Below are positions 29,112 through 38,900 of a stretch of 50,622 bases of DNA, one piece after another. The translations under genes and the position numbers were made by a program. The notes under the pieces are model-generated. The model was not told where the DNA came from. It was given only the letters and a program-made list of their open reading frames with translations, and made no database searches. Position 1 is the stretch's first letter, and each line of letters opens with the position of its first letter. Source of the DNA: Pseudomonadaceae bacterium (lineage in GTDB: Bacteria; Pseudomonadota; Gammaproteobacteria; Pseudomonadales; Pseudomonadaceae); the NCBI GenBank assembly GCA_030602315.1, contig JAUVZY010000021.1:1-50622 (forward strand), written 5' to 3'.

Positions 29112-30566
29112 TTAAAGCAGCACCACGTCGTACTGCTCCTGGGAGTAATTGATTTCCACCTGGAAACGGATCGAGCGACCGATGAAGCTTTCCAGATCGG
29201 CGACGTTGCCTGACTCCTCATCCAGCAGCCGGTCGATCACCTTCTGGTTGGCCAGCACGCGGTAGCCTTCGGCCTGGTAGGCACGCGCCTCGCGGAGGAT
29301 CTCGCGGAAGATCTCGTAGCACACCGTCTCCGGCGTTTTCAGCTTGCCGCGCCCCTGGCAGGCCACGCAGGGCTCGCAGAGCACCTGCTCGAGACTCTCG
29401 CGGGTGCGCTTGCGGGTCATCTGTACCAGACCCAGTTCGGTGATGCCGATGATGTTGGTCTTGGCGTGGTCACGCTCCAGCTGTTTTTCCAGCGTGCGCA
29501 GCACCTGGCGACGATGCTCTTCGTCTTCCATGTCGATGAAGTCGATGATGATGATGCCGCCGATATTGCGCAGGCGCAGTTGCCGGGCGATGGCGGTCGC
29601 CGCCTCGAGATTGGTCTTGAAGATGGTCTCTTCCAGCGTGCGATGGCCGACGAAGGCGCCGGTGTTGACGTCGATGGTGGTCATCGCCTCGGCCGGATCG
29701 ATGATCAGGTAGCCGCCGGACTTGAGCATGACCTTGCGGTCCAGCGCCTTCTGGATTTCGTCCTCGACCCCGTAAAGGTCAAAGATCGGCCGCTCGCCTG
29801 GGTAATGTTCGACACGGTCGGCGACCTCGGGCATCAGCTCGCCGACGAACTGGCTGGCGCGCTGGAAGGTTTCCCGCGAGTCGATGCGGATCTTCTCGAT
29901 GTTCGGCGTGACCAGATCGCGCAGGGTACGCATGGCCAGGGTCAGGTCTTCGTAGATCACCGCCGGTGCGCTGACCCGCTTGAGCTGCCCGTCGATCTGT
30001 TCCCACAGGCGGCGCAGATAACGGATATCGGTGACGATCTCCTCGGCCCGCGCATTCTCCGCCGCCGTCCGCAGGATGAAGCCGCCCGCGTCGATACCCT
30101 CGGCAGTCATCGCCTCGGCCACGACCCGCTTGAGGCGCTCGCGCTCGGCCTCAGTCTCGATCTTCAACGAGATGCCGACATGACTGGTGCCGGGCATGTA
30201 GACCAGATAGCGCGAGGGGATCGACAACTGGGTGGTCAAGCGTGCGCCCTTCTTGCCGATCGGGTCCTTGGTGACCTGCACCACCAGCCCCTGGCCTTCA
30301 TGCACCAGCGCACTGATCGGCTCCACCGCATGACCTTCGCGGCTGGAAATTTCCGAGGCATGGATGAAGGCCGCGCGATCCAGGCCGATGTCGACGAAGG
30401 CCGCCTGCATACCCGGCAGCACGCGCACCACCTTGCCCTTGTAGATATTGCCGACGATGCCGCGGCGCTGAGTCCGCTCGACATGCACCTCCTGCAACAC
30501 GCCGTTCTCCACCACCGCGACCCGCGACTCCATCGGGGTGATGTTGATCAGGATTTCTTCGCTCAT
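29112..30566 (-). CDS. rng: Ribonuclease G
   Basis: 484 residues, RNase E/G family without the long C-terminal scaffold of RNase E. The S1 domain (about 35-120) is followed by catalytic motifs TIDVNTGAFVG and IIIDFIDMEDE, with the metal-binding aspartates. CEPCVACQGRGKLKT is a zinc-link-like region. The enzyme matures the 5' end of 16S rRNA and turns over some mRNAs. It follows maf by 55 bp in the conserved mreBCD-maf-rng-yhdP order (older name cafA). Confidence 0.96.
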   Translation of the reverse strand: MSEEILINITPMESRVAVVENGVLQEVHVERTQRRGIVGNIYKGKVVRVLPGMQAAFVDIGLDRAAFIHASEISSREGHAVEPISALVHEGQGLVVQVTKDPIGKKGARLTTQLSIPSRYLVYMPGTSHVGISLKIETEAERERLKRVVAEAMTAEGIDAGGFILRTAAENARAEEIVTDIRYLRRLWEQIDGQLKRVSAPAVIYEDLTLAMRTLRDLVTPNIEKIRIDSRETFQRASQFVGELMPEVADRVEHYPGERPIFDLYGVEDEIQKALDRKVMLKSGGYLIIDPAEAMTTIDVNTGAFVGHRTLEETIFKTNLEAATAIARQLRLRNIGGIIIIDFIDMEDEEHRRQVLRTLEKQLERDHAKTNIIGITELGLVQMTRKRTRESLEQVLCEPCVACQGRGKLKTPETVCYEIFREILREARAYQAEGYRVLANQKVIDRLLDEESGNVADLESFIGRSIRFQVEINYSQEQYDVVLL

Positions 30567-30621
30567 CTTGGATTCTCGTTATTCAAGCGTTTGTCCTGAG
30601 ACCGGCTTGCGCCAGCGCCGC

Positions 30622-31200
30622 TCAGCAATTCCAGCTGGCGACCCCGAAGGCTTCGAGCAATTGCGCCGTCTCGCATAACGGCAAGCCGACCACAGCCGAA
30701 TAACTGCCTTCAATGCGACTTACGAACACCGCGCCCAGCCCCTGGATGCCATAGGCACCCGCCTTGTCGCAGGGTTCGCCGCTGGCCCAGTAGCGGGCGA
30801 TCTGCGCATCGCTCAGTGCCGTGAACCAGACGCGCGTCGCCACCACACGGACCTCGCAGCGCGTCGCATCGGCCAGCGCCACCGCGGTGAGTACCTCATG
30901 GGCACGGCCGGAAAGCGCGCGCAGCGTCGCCTGCGCCTCGGTGAAATCGGCGGGCTTGCCAAGGATCTGTCCGTCGAGCACCACCGCCGTATCCGAGCCC
31001 AGCACACAGGCGCCTTGTGGTAGCCGTGCGAGTGCGACAGCCGCCTTGGCCCGCGCCAGGCGCTCGACATAGGCGGCGGGCGCCTCTGCGGCAAGCACCC
31101 GCTCGTCGATATCGGTCGGACAGGTGGCAAAGCGCACCCCGATCTGCGCCAGCAGTTCGGCGCGGCGGGGCGAGGCAGAGGCGAGGTAGAAGTCGGCCAT
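30622..31200 (-). CDS. Maf-like nucleoside triphosphate pyrophosphatase
   Basis: 192 residues from ATG 31200 ([21 protein letters not shown]); longer open sequence to 31278 lacks Maf features. Motifs: [22 protein letters not shown] and [17 protein letters not shown]. The subgroup is YhdE, a dTTP/UTP pyrophosphatase thought to clear non-canonical nucleotides and linked to cell-division arrest when overproduced. It sits 10 bp after mreD, the usual location. Confidence 0.93.
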   Translation of the reverse strand: MADFYLASASPRRAELLAQIGVRFATCPTDIDERVLAAEAPAAYVERLARAKAAVALARLPQGACVLGSDTAVVLDGQILGKPADFTEAQATLRALSGRAHEVLTAVALADATRCEVRVVATRVWFTALSDAQIARYWASGEPCDKAGAYGIQGLGAVFVSRIEGSYSAVVGLPLCETAQLLEAFGVASWNC

Positions 31201-31210
31201 GGCGACGCCG

Positions 31211-31702
31211 TCAGTTGATCCGCAGCCGCAGGCGCAATCCGCCGAGGGCGCTGAACAGCCAGGGCCAGAGCAGCGCACTGATCAGCGCGGGCAGCAGGTA
31301 AGTGAAAGTAGGCGGTGGCAGGTTGCCGGTGAGCACATAAAGCCACAGCTGCAGCAGCTGGCCGAGGCCGAACACCACCAAGAGCACCACGGCCTGCTGC
31401 CAGGTCGGGAACATGCGCAGGCGCTGCTGCAGGGTCTGCAACAGAAAACCGATCAGCGTCAGCACCAGCGCGTTCTGCCCCAGCAGGGTGCCGTACAGCA
31501 CATCCAGCGTCAGCCCCAGCACCCAGGCGCTGGCCATGCCGACCCGATGGGGCAGATAAAGCATCCAGTAGGCAAGCAGCAGGGCCACCCACATCGGCCG
31601 GCCCACCTCCAGAAACGGCGGCATCGGCACCACCGAGAGCACCAGGGCCAGGGCGAAGCTGATCCAGATGGCCCAACCGTTATGCGATCCGTGCGGACTC
31701 AA
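31211..31702 (-). CDS. mreD: Rod shape-determining membrane protein MreD
   Basis: 163 residues with about five membrane segments (for example [20 protein letters not shown] and [15 protein letters not shown]). The only start that keeps the first helix and leader is TTG at 31702, which overlaps the mreC stop codon TGA (TTGA). Translation therefore probably depends on ribosomes finishing mreC. MreD belongs to the elongasome with MreB, MreC, RodZ, RodA and PBP2. Confidence 0.93.
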   Translation of the reverse strand: MSPHGSHNGWAIWISFALALVLSVVPMPPFLEVGRPMWVALLLAYWMLYLPHRVGMASAWVLGLTLDVLYGTLLGQNALVLTLIGFLLQTLQQRLRMFPTWQQAVVLLVVFGLGQLLQLWLYVLTGNLPPPTFTYLLPALISALLWPWLFSALGGLRLRLRIN

Positions 31703-32670
31703 CGAGCGCCCTCCCCCTCTGGTTTGCGCGCCCCGCTGGCCGGGGCCGCCGCGGGCGTGCTAGCGGCCGGCGCAGTTGCAGGCGATTGTCCGGCCTGGTC
31801 GGCCTGTTCCTGAGCCAGCGCCGAATCGGCGGCGCGCTCCTCGGGAGTGCGACGGTCGGAGAACACCAGCAAAAGATAGCGGCTGCGATTTAGCGCGGCA
31901 GTCGGCGTCGCCCGCACGATCGCGAACGGCTGCCCGGAGTCGTGGATCACCTCGCTGACGATGCCCACCGGATAACCGGCCGGAAAGCGCTGCCCGAGAC
32001 CGGAGCTCACCAGAAGATCACCCTCCTTGATGTCGGCGGTATCGGCGACATGGCGCAACTCCAGCCGCTCGGGATTGCCGGTACCCGAGGCGATGGCGCG
32101 CAGACCGTTGCGGTTCACCTGAACCGGCAGGCTGTGGGTGGTATCGGTAATCAGCAATACGCGGGCGGTGTAGGGCAGCACCTCCACCACCTGGCCCATC
32201 AGTCCGCGCGCATCGAGCACCGGCTGGCCGAGGAACACACCGTCCTTCTCGCCCTTGTCGATGATGATGCGATGGGTGAACGGGTTGGGATCTACACCGA
32301 TCAGCTCGGAAACCAGCACCTGATCTTCGACCAGCGCCGACGAGTTGAGCAGCTCACGCAACCGCACGTTCTGCTCGGTCAGCGCCGCGAGCTTCTGCAG
32401 GCGCTGCTGCATGACCAGCGCCTCGGCCTTGAGCCGCTCGTTCTCTGCCAGCAGCTCGGTGCGGCTGGTCCATTGCTCGCTGACCCCCTCGGCCACCCGC
32501 CCGGGTACGTCGGCCAGCCAGTAGAACGGCGTGAGCAGCGCACCGAGCTGTCCGCGCAGCGGGCGCAGGGTATCGAAGCGGGCGTCGACCGCCATCAGCG
32601 CCACCGAGAGCCCGGCGAACACCAGCAGGCGGACACCCAGCGAGGGGCCTTTGGCAAAAAGGAGTTTGAT
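31699..32670 (-). CDS. mreC: Rod shape-determining protein MreC (non-standard start codon)
   Basis: Reading from 32670 gives 323 residues beginning (M/I)KLLFAKGPSLGVRLLVFAG, the N terminus expected of Pseudomonas MreC. The membrane helix (about 12-28), a coiled coil (about 70-110) and the periplasmic beta domains (VLDARGLMGQVVEV, SSGLGQRFPAGYPVG) are intact; the tail is Ala/Pro-rich. There is no ATG, GTG or TTG at the conserved start: the codons are GTA-ACG-GTC-ATC-AAA. GAGG lies 8 nt before ATC, so I place the start at ATC (32670). The first standard start is GTG 32622, inside the membrane helix. MreC organises the elongasome and activates PBP2. Confidence 0.85.
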   Translation of the reverse strand: MKLLFAKGPSLGVRLLVFAGLSVALMAVDARFDTLRPLRGQLGALLTPFYWLADVPGRVAEGVSEQWTSRTELLAENERLKAEALVMQQRLQKLAALTEQNVRLRELLNSSALVEDQVLVSELIGVDPNPFTHRIIIDKGEKDGVFLGQPVLDARGLMGQVVEVLPYTARVLLITDTTHSLPVQVNRNGLRAIASGTGNPERLELRHVADTADIKEGDLLVSSGLGQRFPAGYPVGIVSEVIHDSGQPFAIVRATPTAALNRSRYLLLVFSDRRTPEERAADSALAQEQADQAGQSPATAPAASTPAAAPASGARKPEGEGAR

Positions 32671-32690
32671 GACCGTTACCTCATGGCGGC

Positions 32691-32774
32691 GAGCTTCAAG
32701 CCTTCAACTGCAAGCAGTTCGCTGCAGGCAGGGCACGGAGCCCGACCTGCAGCCCGTAGCTTGCGGCTCGCAGC

Positions 32775-32777
<3 letters not shown>
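32691..32777. repeat. Structured heptamer repeat between mreB and mreC
   Basis: The outer arms GAGCTTCAAGCC (32691-32702) and GGCTCGCAGCTC (32765-32776) are imperfect complements. Inside is a strong hairpin at 32721-32753: GCTGCAGG/CCTGCAGC, then GGGC/GCCC, around ACGGA. Read on the minus strand, the flanks follow a 7-bp phase (AGCTGCG, AGCCGCA, AGCTACG, GGCTGCA). It begins at the mreB stop codon and ends 21 bp before the presumed mreC start, filling almost the whole gap within the operon. Confidence 0.6.
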
Positions 32778-33886
<1,109 letters not shown>

Positions 33887-33983
33887 GGCGAGCAGCCGGC
33901 CAGCAGGTGATGGTTCGCGCATTTTCGCGGCCGATCGTGGCCCTGCCTCCAGGGCCCTGCGCTACCGAGGGTGGCGTCGATCA

Positions 33984-33992
33984 TGCTAGATT
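33984..33992 (+). promoter_or_regulatory. Candidate extended -10 promoter of gatCAB
   Basis: TGcTAGATT (33984-33992), about 70 bp before the gatC ATG, with no recognisable -35. The remainder of the 248-bp mreB-gatC space is GC-rich with a short palindromic stretch around 33935-33960. Confidence 0.35.
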
Positions 33993-34060
33993 CGCGCCTT
34001 TTGCGACCGCTCGCCGTCCGACGCCGCGACCGCCCCTTTCGCCCCTGCTGGAGACCTCCA

Positions 34061-34348
34061 ATGGCGCTTGAACGCTCCGAAGTGGAGAAGATTGCTCACC
34101 TGGCTCGCCTGGGCCTGGAAGAAGCCGACCTGCCGCGCACCACCGAAACGCTGAACAACATCCTCGGCCTGATCGACCGCATGCAGGCGGTCGACACCGA
34201 CGGCATCGAGCCTTTGGCCCACCCGCTGGAAACCACCCAGCGCCTGCGTGCCGACGAAGTGACCGAGAGCGACCATCACAACGAATACCAGGCCATCGCG
34301 CCGGCCGTTGAAGAAGGCCTGTACCTGGTTCCCAAGGTGATCGAGTGA
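34061..34348 (+). CDS. gatC: Asp-tRNA(Asn)/Glu-tRNA(Gln) amidotransferase subunit C
   Basis: 95 residues from ATG 34061 ([20 protein letters not shown]) with GGAG 8 nt upstream. This is the typical GatC start and length; earlier in-frame codons to 33971 lie in the leader. Motifs: the helical [27 protein letters not shown] and [11 protein letters not shown]. GatC is a belt wrapped between GatA and GatB. First gene of gatCAB, 11 bp before gatA. Confidence 0.96.
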   Translation: MALERSEVEKIAHLARLGLEEADLPRTTETLNNILGLIDRMQAVDTDGIEPLAHPLETTQRLRADEVTESDHHNEYQAIAPAVEEGLYLVPKVIE

Positions 34349-34359
34349 AGGACGCCGCC

Positions 34360-35811
34360 ATGCATCAGATGACCCTGGCCGAGATCGCCCGCGCGCTCGA
34401 AGCCAAGCAGTTTTCCGCTCACGAGCTGACCGCCGCGCTGCTGGCGCGCATCGAGGCGCTCGACCCCTCGCTCAACAGCTTCATCAGCGTGACCGCCGAA
34501 CAGGCGCTGGCCCAGGCGCGCGCCGCCGACGCCCGCCGCGCCGCTGGCGAAACCGGCGCCCTGCTCGGCGCGCCGATCGCCCACAAGGACCTGTTCTGCA
34601 CCCAGGGGGTGCGCACCACCTGCGCCTCGAAGATCCTCGCCAACTTCGTCTCGCCTTACGACGCCACGGTGGTGGAGAAGCTGGCCGCCGCCGGCGCCGT
34701 GTCGCTGGGCAAGCTGAACATGGACGAGTTCGCCATGGGCTCGGCCAACGAATCGAGCCACTTCGGCGCGGTGAAGAACCCCTGGGACACCAGCCGCGTA
34801 CCCGGCGGCTCCTCCGGCGGCTCGGCCGCGGCGATTGCCGCGCGGCTGATTCCGGCGGCCACCGGCACCGACACCGGCGGCTCGATCCGCCAGCCGGCGG
34901 CGCTGACCAACCTTACCGGCCTCAAGCCCACCTACGGGCGCGTATCGCGCTGGGGCATGATCGCCTATGCCTCCAGCCTCGATCAGGGCGGCCCGATGGC
35001 GCGCACCGCCGAGGACTGCGCGCTGCTGCTAGGCGCCATGGCCGGCTTCGACCCGAAGGACTCCACCTCGGTCGACCAGCCGCTGGATGACTACCTCGCC
35101 GCCCTGGCCAAACCGCTCAATGGCCTGCGCATCGGCCTGCCCAAGGAATACTTCGCCACCGGCCTCGATGCGCGGATCGCCGACGCCGTGCTGGCGGTGG
35201 TCGAGCAGCTGAAAAAGCTCGGCGCCACGGTCAAGGACATCAGCCTGCCGAACATGCAGCACGCGATTCCGGCCTACTACGTGATCGCCCCGGCCGAGGC
35301 CAGCTCCAACCTGTCGCGCTTCGACGGCGTGCGCTACGGCTACCGCTGCGAGAACCCCAAGGACCTGACCGACCTGTACAAGCGCTCGCGCGGCGAAGGC
35401 TTCGGCGCAGAAGTGAAGCGCCGGATCATGGTCGGCACCTACGCGCTGTCGGCCGGTTATTACGACGCCTACTACCTCAAGGCCCAGCGCATCCGCCGGC
35501 TGATCAAGAACGACTTCGTCGAGGCGTTCAAGGACGTCGACCTGATCCTCGGCCCGACCACGCCCAACCTCGCCTGGAAACTCGGCGAGAAGAACGCCGA
35601 TCCGGTCTCGGCCTATCTGGAAGACATCTACACCATCACCGCCAACCTCGCCGGCATCCCGGGACTGTCGATGCCCGCGGGCTTCGTCGACGGCCTGCCG
35701 GTGGGCGTGCAGCTCTTGGCGCCGTATTTCCAGGAGGCGCGCCTGCTCAACGTGGCGCACCAGTACCAGCAGGTGACCGACTGGCACACCCGCGCCCCGG
35801 CCGGCTTCTGA
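34360..35811 (+). CDS. gatA: Asp-tRNA(Asn)/Glu-tRNA(Gln) amidotransferase subunit A
   Basis: 483 residues from ATG 34360 with AAGGA 8 nt upstream; a GTG at 34345 overlapping the gatC stop is an alternative. The amidase-signature Ser-cisSer-Lys triad is visible: [10 protein letters not shown] (Lys), [15 protein letters not shown] (cis-Ser) and [13 protein letters not shown] (nucleophile Ser). GatA releases ammonia from glutamine and channels it to GatB, which amidates mischarged Glu-tRNA(Gln) or Asp-tRNA(Asn). Confidence 0.97.
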   Translation: MHQMTLAEIARALEAKQFSAHELTAALLARIEALDPSLNSFISVTAEQALAQARAADARRAAGETGALLGAPIAHKDLFCTQGVRTTCASKILANFVSPYDATVVEKLAAAGAVSLGKLNMDEFAMGSANESSHFGAVKNPWDTSRVPGGSSGGSAAAIAARLIPAATGTDTGGSIRQPAALTNLTGLKPTYGRVSRWGMIAYASSLDQGGPMARTAEDCALLLGAMAGFDPKDSTSVDQPLDDYLAALAKPLNGLRIGLPKEYFATGLDARIADAVLAVVEQLKKLGATVKDISLPNMQHAIPAYYVIAPAEASSNLSRFDGVRYGYRCENPKDLTDLYKRSRGEGFGAEVKRRIMVGTYALSAGYYDAYYLKAQRIRRLIKNDFVEAFKDVDLILGPTTPNLAWKLGEKNADPVSAYLEDIYTITANLAGIPGLSMPAGFVDGLPVGVQLLAPYFQEARLLNVAHQYQQVTDWHTRAPAGF

Positions 35812-35824
35812 GGACGACACAGAC

Positions 35825-37273
35825 ATGCAATGGGAAACCGTGATCGGGCTGGAAATCCACGCCCAGCTCAGCACCCGCTCGAAGATCTTCTCCGGCAGCG
35901 CCACCACCTTCGGCGCGGCGCCGAACACCCAGGCCAGCCTGATCGACCTGGCCATGCCCGGCACGCTGCCGGTGCTCAATGAAAATGCCGTGCGCATGGC
36001 CTGCATGTTCGGTCTGGCGATCGACGCGCACATTGCCGAGCGCAACGTCTTCGCGCGCAAGAACTACTTCTACCCTGACCTGCCCAAGGGCTACCAGACC
36101 AGCCAGATGGACCACCCCATCGTCGGCAAGGGCCATCTGGACATCACCCTCGAAGACGGCACGGTCAAGCGCATAGGCATCACCCGCGCACACCTAGAAG
36201 AGGACGCCGGCAAGAGCCTGCACGAAGACTTCCACGGCATGAGCGGCATCGACCTCAACCGTGCCGGCACCCCGCTTTTGGAGATCGTCTCCGAGCCGGA
36301 CCTGCGCTCGGCCAAGGAGGCGGTGGCCTATGTGAAGGCGATCCACGCGCTGGTGCGCTATCTGGGCATCTGCGACGGCAACATGGCCGAAGGCTCGCTG
36401 CGCTGCGACTGCAACGTGTCGGTACGCCCCAAGGGTCAGGCCGAGTTCGGCACCCGCTGCGAGATCAAGAACGTCAACTCCTTCCGCTTCATCGAAAAGG
36501 CGATCAACCACGAGATCCAGCGGCAGATCGACCTGATCGAGGACGGCGGCAAGGTCATCCAGGAAACCCGCCTGTACGACCCGAACAAGGACGAGACGCG
36601 CTCGATGCGCAGCAAGGAAGAAGCCAACGACTACCGCTACTTCCCCTGCCCCGACCTGTTGCCGGTGGTGATCGAGCCGAGCTACCTCGAGCAACTGCGC
36701 AGCGAGCTGCCCGAACTGCCGGCGCAAAAGCGCGAGCGCTTCGAGGCCGCGTTCGGCCTCTCAGCCTACGACGCCTCGGTGCTCTCGGCCAGCCGCGAGA
36801 TGGCCGACTACTTCGAGCAGGTGCAAAAGGCCTGCGGCGACGCCAAGCTGGCCGCCAACTGGGTGATGGGCGAGCTGTCCAGTCTGCTCAACAAGGACGG
36901 CCTGGAGATCGAGCAGTCGCCGGTCTCGGCCGAACAGCTCGGCGGCATGATCCTGCGCATCAAGGACAACACCATCTCCGGCAAGATCGCCAAGATGGTC
37001 TTCGAGGCGATGGCCGCCGGTGAAGGCGATTCGGCCGATGCGATCATCGAGTCCAAGGGCCTCAAGCAGGTCACCGATTCGGGCGCCATCGAGGCCATGC
37101 TCGACGAGGTGCTCGCCGCCAACGCCGCCCAGGTCGAGCAGTACCGCGCCAGCGATGAAGCCAAGCGCGGCAAGATGTTCGGCTTCTTCGTCGGCCAGGC
37201 GATGAAGGCCTCCAAGGGCAAGGCCAACCCCGGTCAAGTGAACGAACTGCTGAAGAAAAAGCTCGAAGGGTAA
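35825..37273 (+). CDS. gatB: Asp-tRNA(Asn)/Glu-tRNA(Gln) amidotransferase subunit B
   Basis: 482 residues. The N terminus [20 protein letters not shown], the [14 protein letters not shown] motif and EDAGKS are GatB signatures. [10 protein letters not shown] and the C-terminal YqeY-like tail (about 335-482, ending in [18 protein letters not shown]) complete it. It activates the tRNA-bound carboxylate with ATP and adds ammonia from GatA. Last gene of gatCAB, followed by a large terminator structure. Confidence 0.97.
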   Translation: MQWETVIGLEIHAQLSTRSKIFSGSATTFGAAPNTQASLIDLAMPGTLPVLNENAVRMACMFGLAIDAHIAERNVFARKNYFYPDLPKGYQTSQMDHPIVGKGHLDITLEDGTVKRIGITRAHLEEDAGKSLHEDFHGMSGIDLNRAGTPLLEIVSEPDLRSAKEAVAYVKAIHALVRYLGICDGNMAEGSLRCDCNVSVRPKGQAEFGTRCEIKNVNSFRFIEKAINHEIQRQIDLIEDGGKVIQETRLYDPNKDETRSMRSKEEANDYRYFPCPDLLPVVIEPSYLEQLRSELPELPAQKRERFEAAFGLSAYDASVLSASREMADYFEQVQKACGDAKLAANWVMGELSSLLNKDGLEIEQSPVSAEQLGGMILRIKDNTISGKIAKMVFEAMAAGEGDSADAIIESKGLKQVTDSGAIEAMLDEVLAANAAQVEQYRASDEAKRGKMFGFFVGQAMKASKGKANPGQVNELLKKKLEG

Positions 37274-37278
37274 AGAAC

Positions 37279-37370
37279 CGCCGAAAAGCGCTGAACGCTG
37301 GAGGCTGAACGACACAGGGGGACACGTCCCGCCTTTCGGTCAGCCCCCGTGTTCAGCGCTTTTTTCGGCG
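37279..37370 (+). terminator. Large terminator after gatB with competing stem arms
   Basis: CGCCGAAAAGCGCTGAAC (37279-37296) pairs with GTTCAGCGCTTTTTTCGGCG (37351-37370), which contains a T6 run at 37360-37365. Within the loop, ACAC-A-GGGGG (37312-37321) pairs with CCCCCGTGT (37344-37352). A second GCTGAAC at 37304-37310 can replace the first (37290-37296) in pairing with GTTCAGC (37351-37357). The left side is three heptamers in a row: GCTGAAC, GCTGGAG, GCTGAAC. Confidence 0.7.
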
Positions 37371-37391
37371 CCAACCCTGGAGGGCTTGATC

Positions 37392-37784
37392 ATGCTGTGG
37401 CGCAAACTGCTGATGACACCGTTCCTGCTGCTGGTGATGGCCGGCTGCGTGGAGGGCAAACAGGCCGAGCCGGAAGAAAACGCCTCGACCTTCCAGCAAA
37501 AGGGCAAGGCATCCTATTACGGCCCCGGCTTTCATGGTCAGACGACCGCCAGCGGCGAGACCTTCGACCAGAACGAGCTGGTGGCCGCTCACAAGAAGCT
37601 CCCGTTCGGCACCCTGGTTGAGGTCACCAACCTGGAAAACGGCGAGTCGGTAACCGTACGGATCAACGATCGTGGACCTTACAAACCCGGCCGGATCATC
37701 GACCTGTCGGTCGAGGCCGCCCGTCGCATCGACCTTCTGCACGACGGCGTTACCACCGTCGAAATCGCCGAAGTCGAGGAATAA
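37392..37784 (+). CDS. Short RlpA-like double-psi beta-barrel lipoprotein
   Basis: 130 residues from ATG 37392, with GGAGG about 9 nt upstream. The N-terminal signal MLWRKLLMTPFLLLVMAGC ends in a lipobox-like sequence with Cys 19. A DPBB/RlpA domain follows: KGKASYYGPGFHGQTTASGE, NELVAAHKKLPFGTLVEVTN, VRINDRGPY and GRIIDLSVEAARRI. The family's catalytic His/Asp-type residues appear present. RlpA cuts glycan strands lacking stem peptides; this protein has the barrel but no C-terminal SPOR domain, so it is unlikely to be recruited to the septum in the usual way. A full RlpA would be expected elsewhere. Confidence 0.85.
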   Translation: MLWRKLLMTPFLLLVMAGCVEGKQAEPEENASTFQQKGKASYYGPGFHGQTTASGETFDQNELVAAHKKLPFGTLVEVTNLENGESVTVRINDRGPYKPGRIIDLSVEAARRIDLLHDGVTTVEIAEVEE

Positions 37785-37811
37785 CCCCGCCCTCGCCCAC
37801 AGGAGCGCTGC

Positions 37812-38888
37812 ATGGGCCTGCTGACCATCGGCTATCTGATCGTCGGCTTTCTCCTGTTGCTCGCCGGCGCCGAACTCCTGGTGCGCGGCGCCGCCCGCCT
37901 CGCCGCGCAACTGGGTATCACGCCACTGGTCATCGGCCTGACCGTCGTAGCCTTCGGCACCAGCGCTCCGGAAACCGCCGTCAGCATCCAGGCAGTGATC
38001 AGCGGCAGCGGCGACATCAGCATCGGCAGCGTGGTCGGCAGCAACATCGCCAACATCCTGCTGATCCTCGGCCTCTCGGCGATGGTCGCGCCGCTGGTGG
38101 TATCGCGCCAGCTGATCCGCATCGACGTGCCGGTGATGATCGGTGCCGGCCTGGTGACCTACCTTCTGGCCTGGAACGGGCTGATCGGCCGTTTGGAGGC
38201 GATCGCCCTGCTGCTGGCCCTGGTCGGCTACACAGTCTTCATGGTCCGTGCCAGCCGCCGCGAGCTGCGTGAACAGCGCGAGCAGACCGCGCAAGCGGAG
38301 GACACGCGGCCTTCGCGCTGGTGGATCGACGTGGCGCTGATCGTGCTCGGTCTGAGCCTGCTGGTGGGCGGCTCGCACCTGCTGGTGGAAGGCGCGCGCA
38401 GCCTGGCGCTGGCCTTCGGCCTCTCGGAGCTGATCATCGGTCTGACGGTGGTGGCCGTGGGCACCTCGTTACCGGAGCTGGCCACCTCGGTGATGGCGGC
38501 CATCCGCGGCCAGCGCGACATCGCCGTAGGCAACGTGGTCGGCAGCTGCATCTTCAACCTGCTGCTGGTGATCGGCAGCGCCGCACTGGTCGCCCCAGAG
38601 GGCCTGTCGGTATCGCCAAACGCGCTGGCCTTCGATTTCCCGGTGATGCTGGCGGTGTTCTTTGCCTGCCTGCCGATTTTTTTCAGCGGTTACTGCATCA
38701 ACCGCTGGGAAGGCCTTTTGTTTTTTGCCTACTACATCGCCTACACGCTCTATCTGGTAATGTTCGCCACCGGCCTGCCGGCCCTCTCCCTGTTCCGCCA
38801 GGCCATGGGCTGGTTCGTGCTGCCGCTGACGGCAGTTACCCTCGCCGTAATCCTCTACCGTTCATATAAACGTAGCCGTCCGAGTTAG
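37812..38888 (+). CDS. Cation/calcium antiporter (CaCA superfamily), first of a tandem pair
   Basis: 358 residues with about ten hydrophobic segments in two homologous halves separated by a charged loop (about 145-170). Alpha-1 repeat: VVAFGTSAPETAVS and VVGSNIANILLILG. Alpha-2 repeat: VVAVGTSLPELATS and VVGSCIFNLLLVIG. The family exchanges Ca2+ for Na+ or H+ at the inner membrane. C246 replaces the asparagine usual in the alpha-2 GSN motif and present in the neighbouring paralogue; that position helps form the ion-binding centre in known structures, so ion preference may differ. It starts 27 bp after the RlpA-like gene. Confidence 0.92.
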   Translation: MGLLTIGYLIVGFLLLLAGAELLVRGAARLAAQLGITPLVIGLTVVAFGTSAPETAVSIQAVISGSGDISIGSVVGSNIANILLILGLSAMVAPLVVSRQLIRIDVPVMIGAGLVTYLLAWNGLIGRLEAIALLLALVGYTVFMVRASRRELREQREQTAQAEDTRPSRWWIDVALIVLGLSLLVGGSHLLVEGARSLALAFGLSELIIGLTVVAVGTSLPELATSVMAAIRGQRDIAVGNVVGSCIFNLLLVIGSAALVAPEGLSVSPNALAFDFPVMLAVFFACLPIFFSGYCINRWEGLLFFAYYIAYTLYLVMFATGLPALSLFRQAMGWFVLPLTAVTLAVILYRSYKRSRPS

Positions 38889-38900
38889 GAGCGTTTCGTC

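Noticed and set aside
32622..32622. GTG at 32622 as the start of mreC
   Set aside because: It would remove the conserved KLLFAKGPSLGVRLL leader and begin inside the membrane helix, and no Shine-Dalgarno sequence precedes it. It remains the only standard start, so it is kept as an alternative in the mreC entry.
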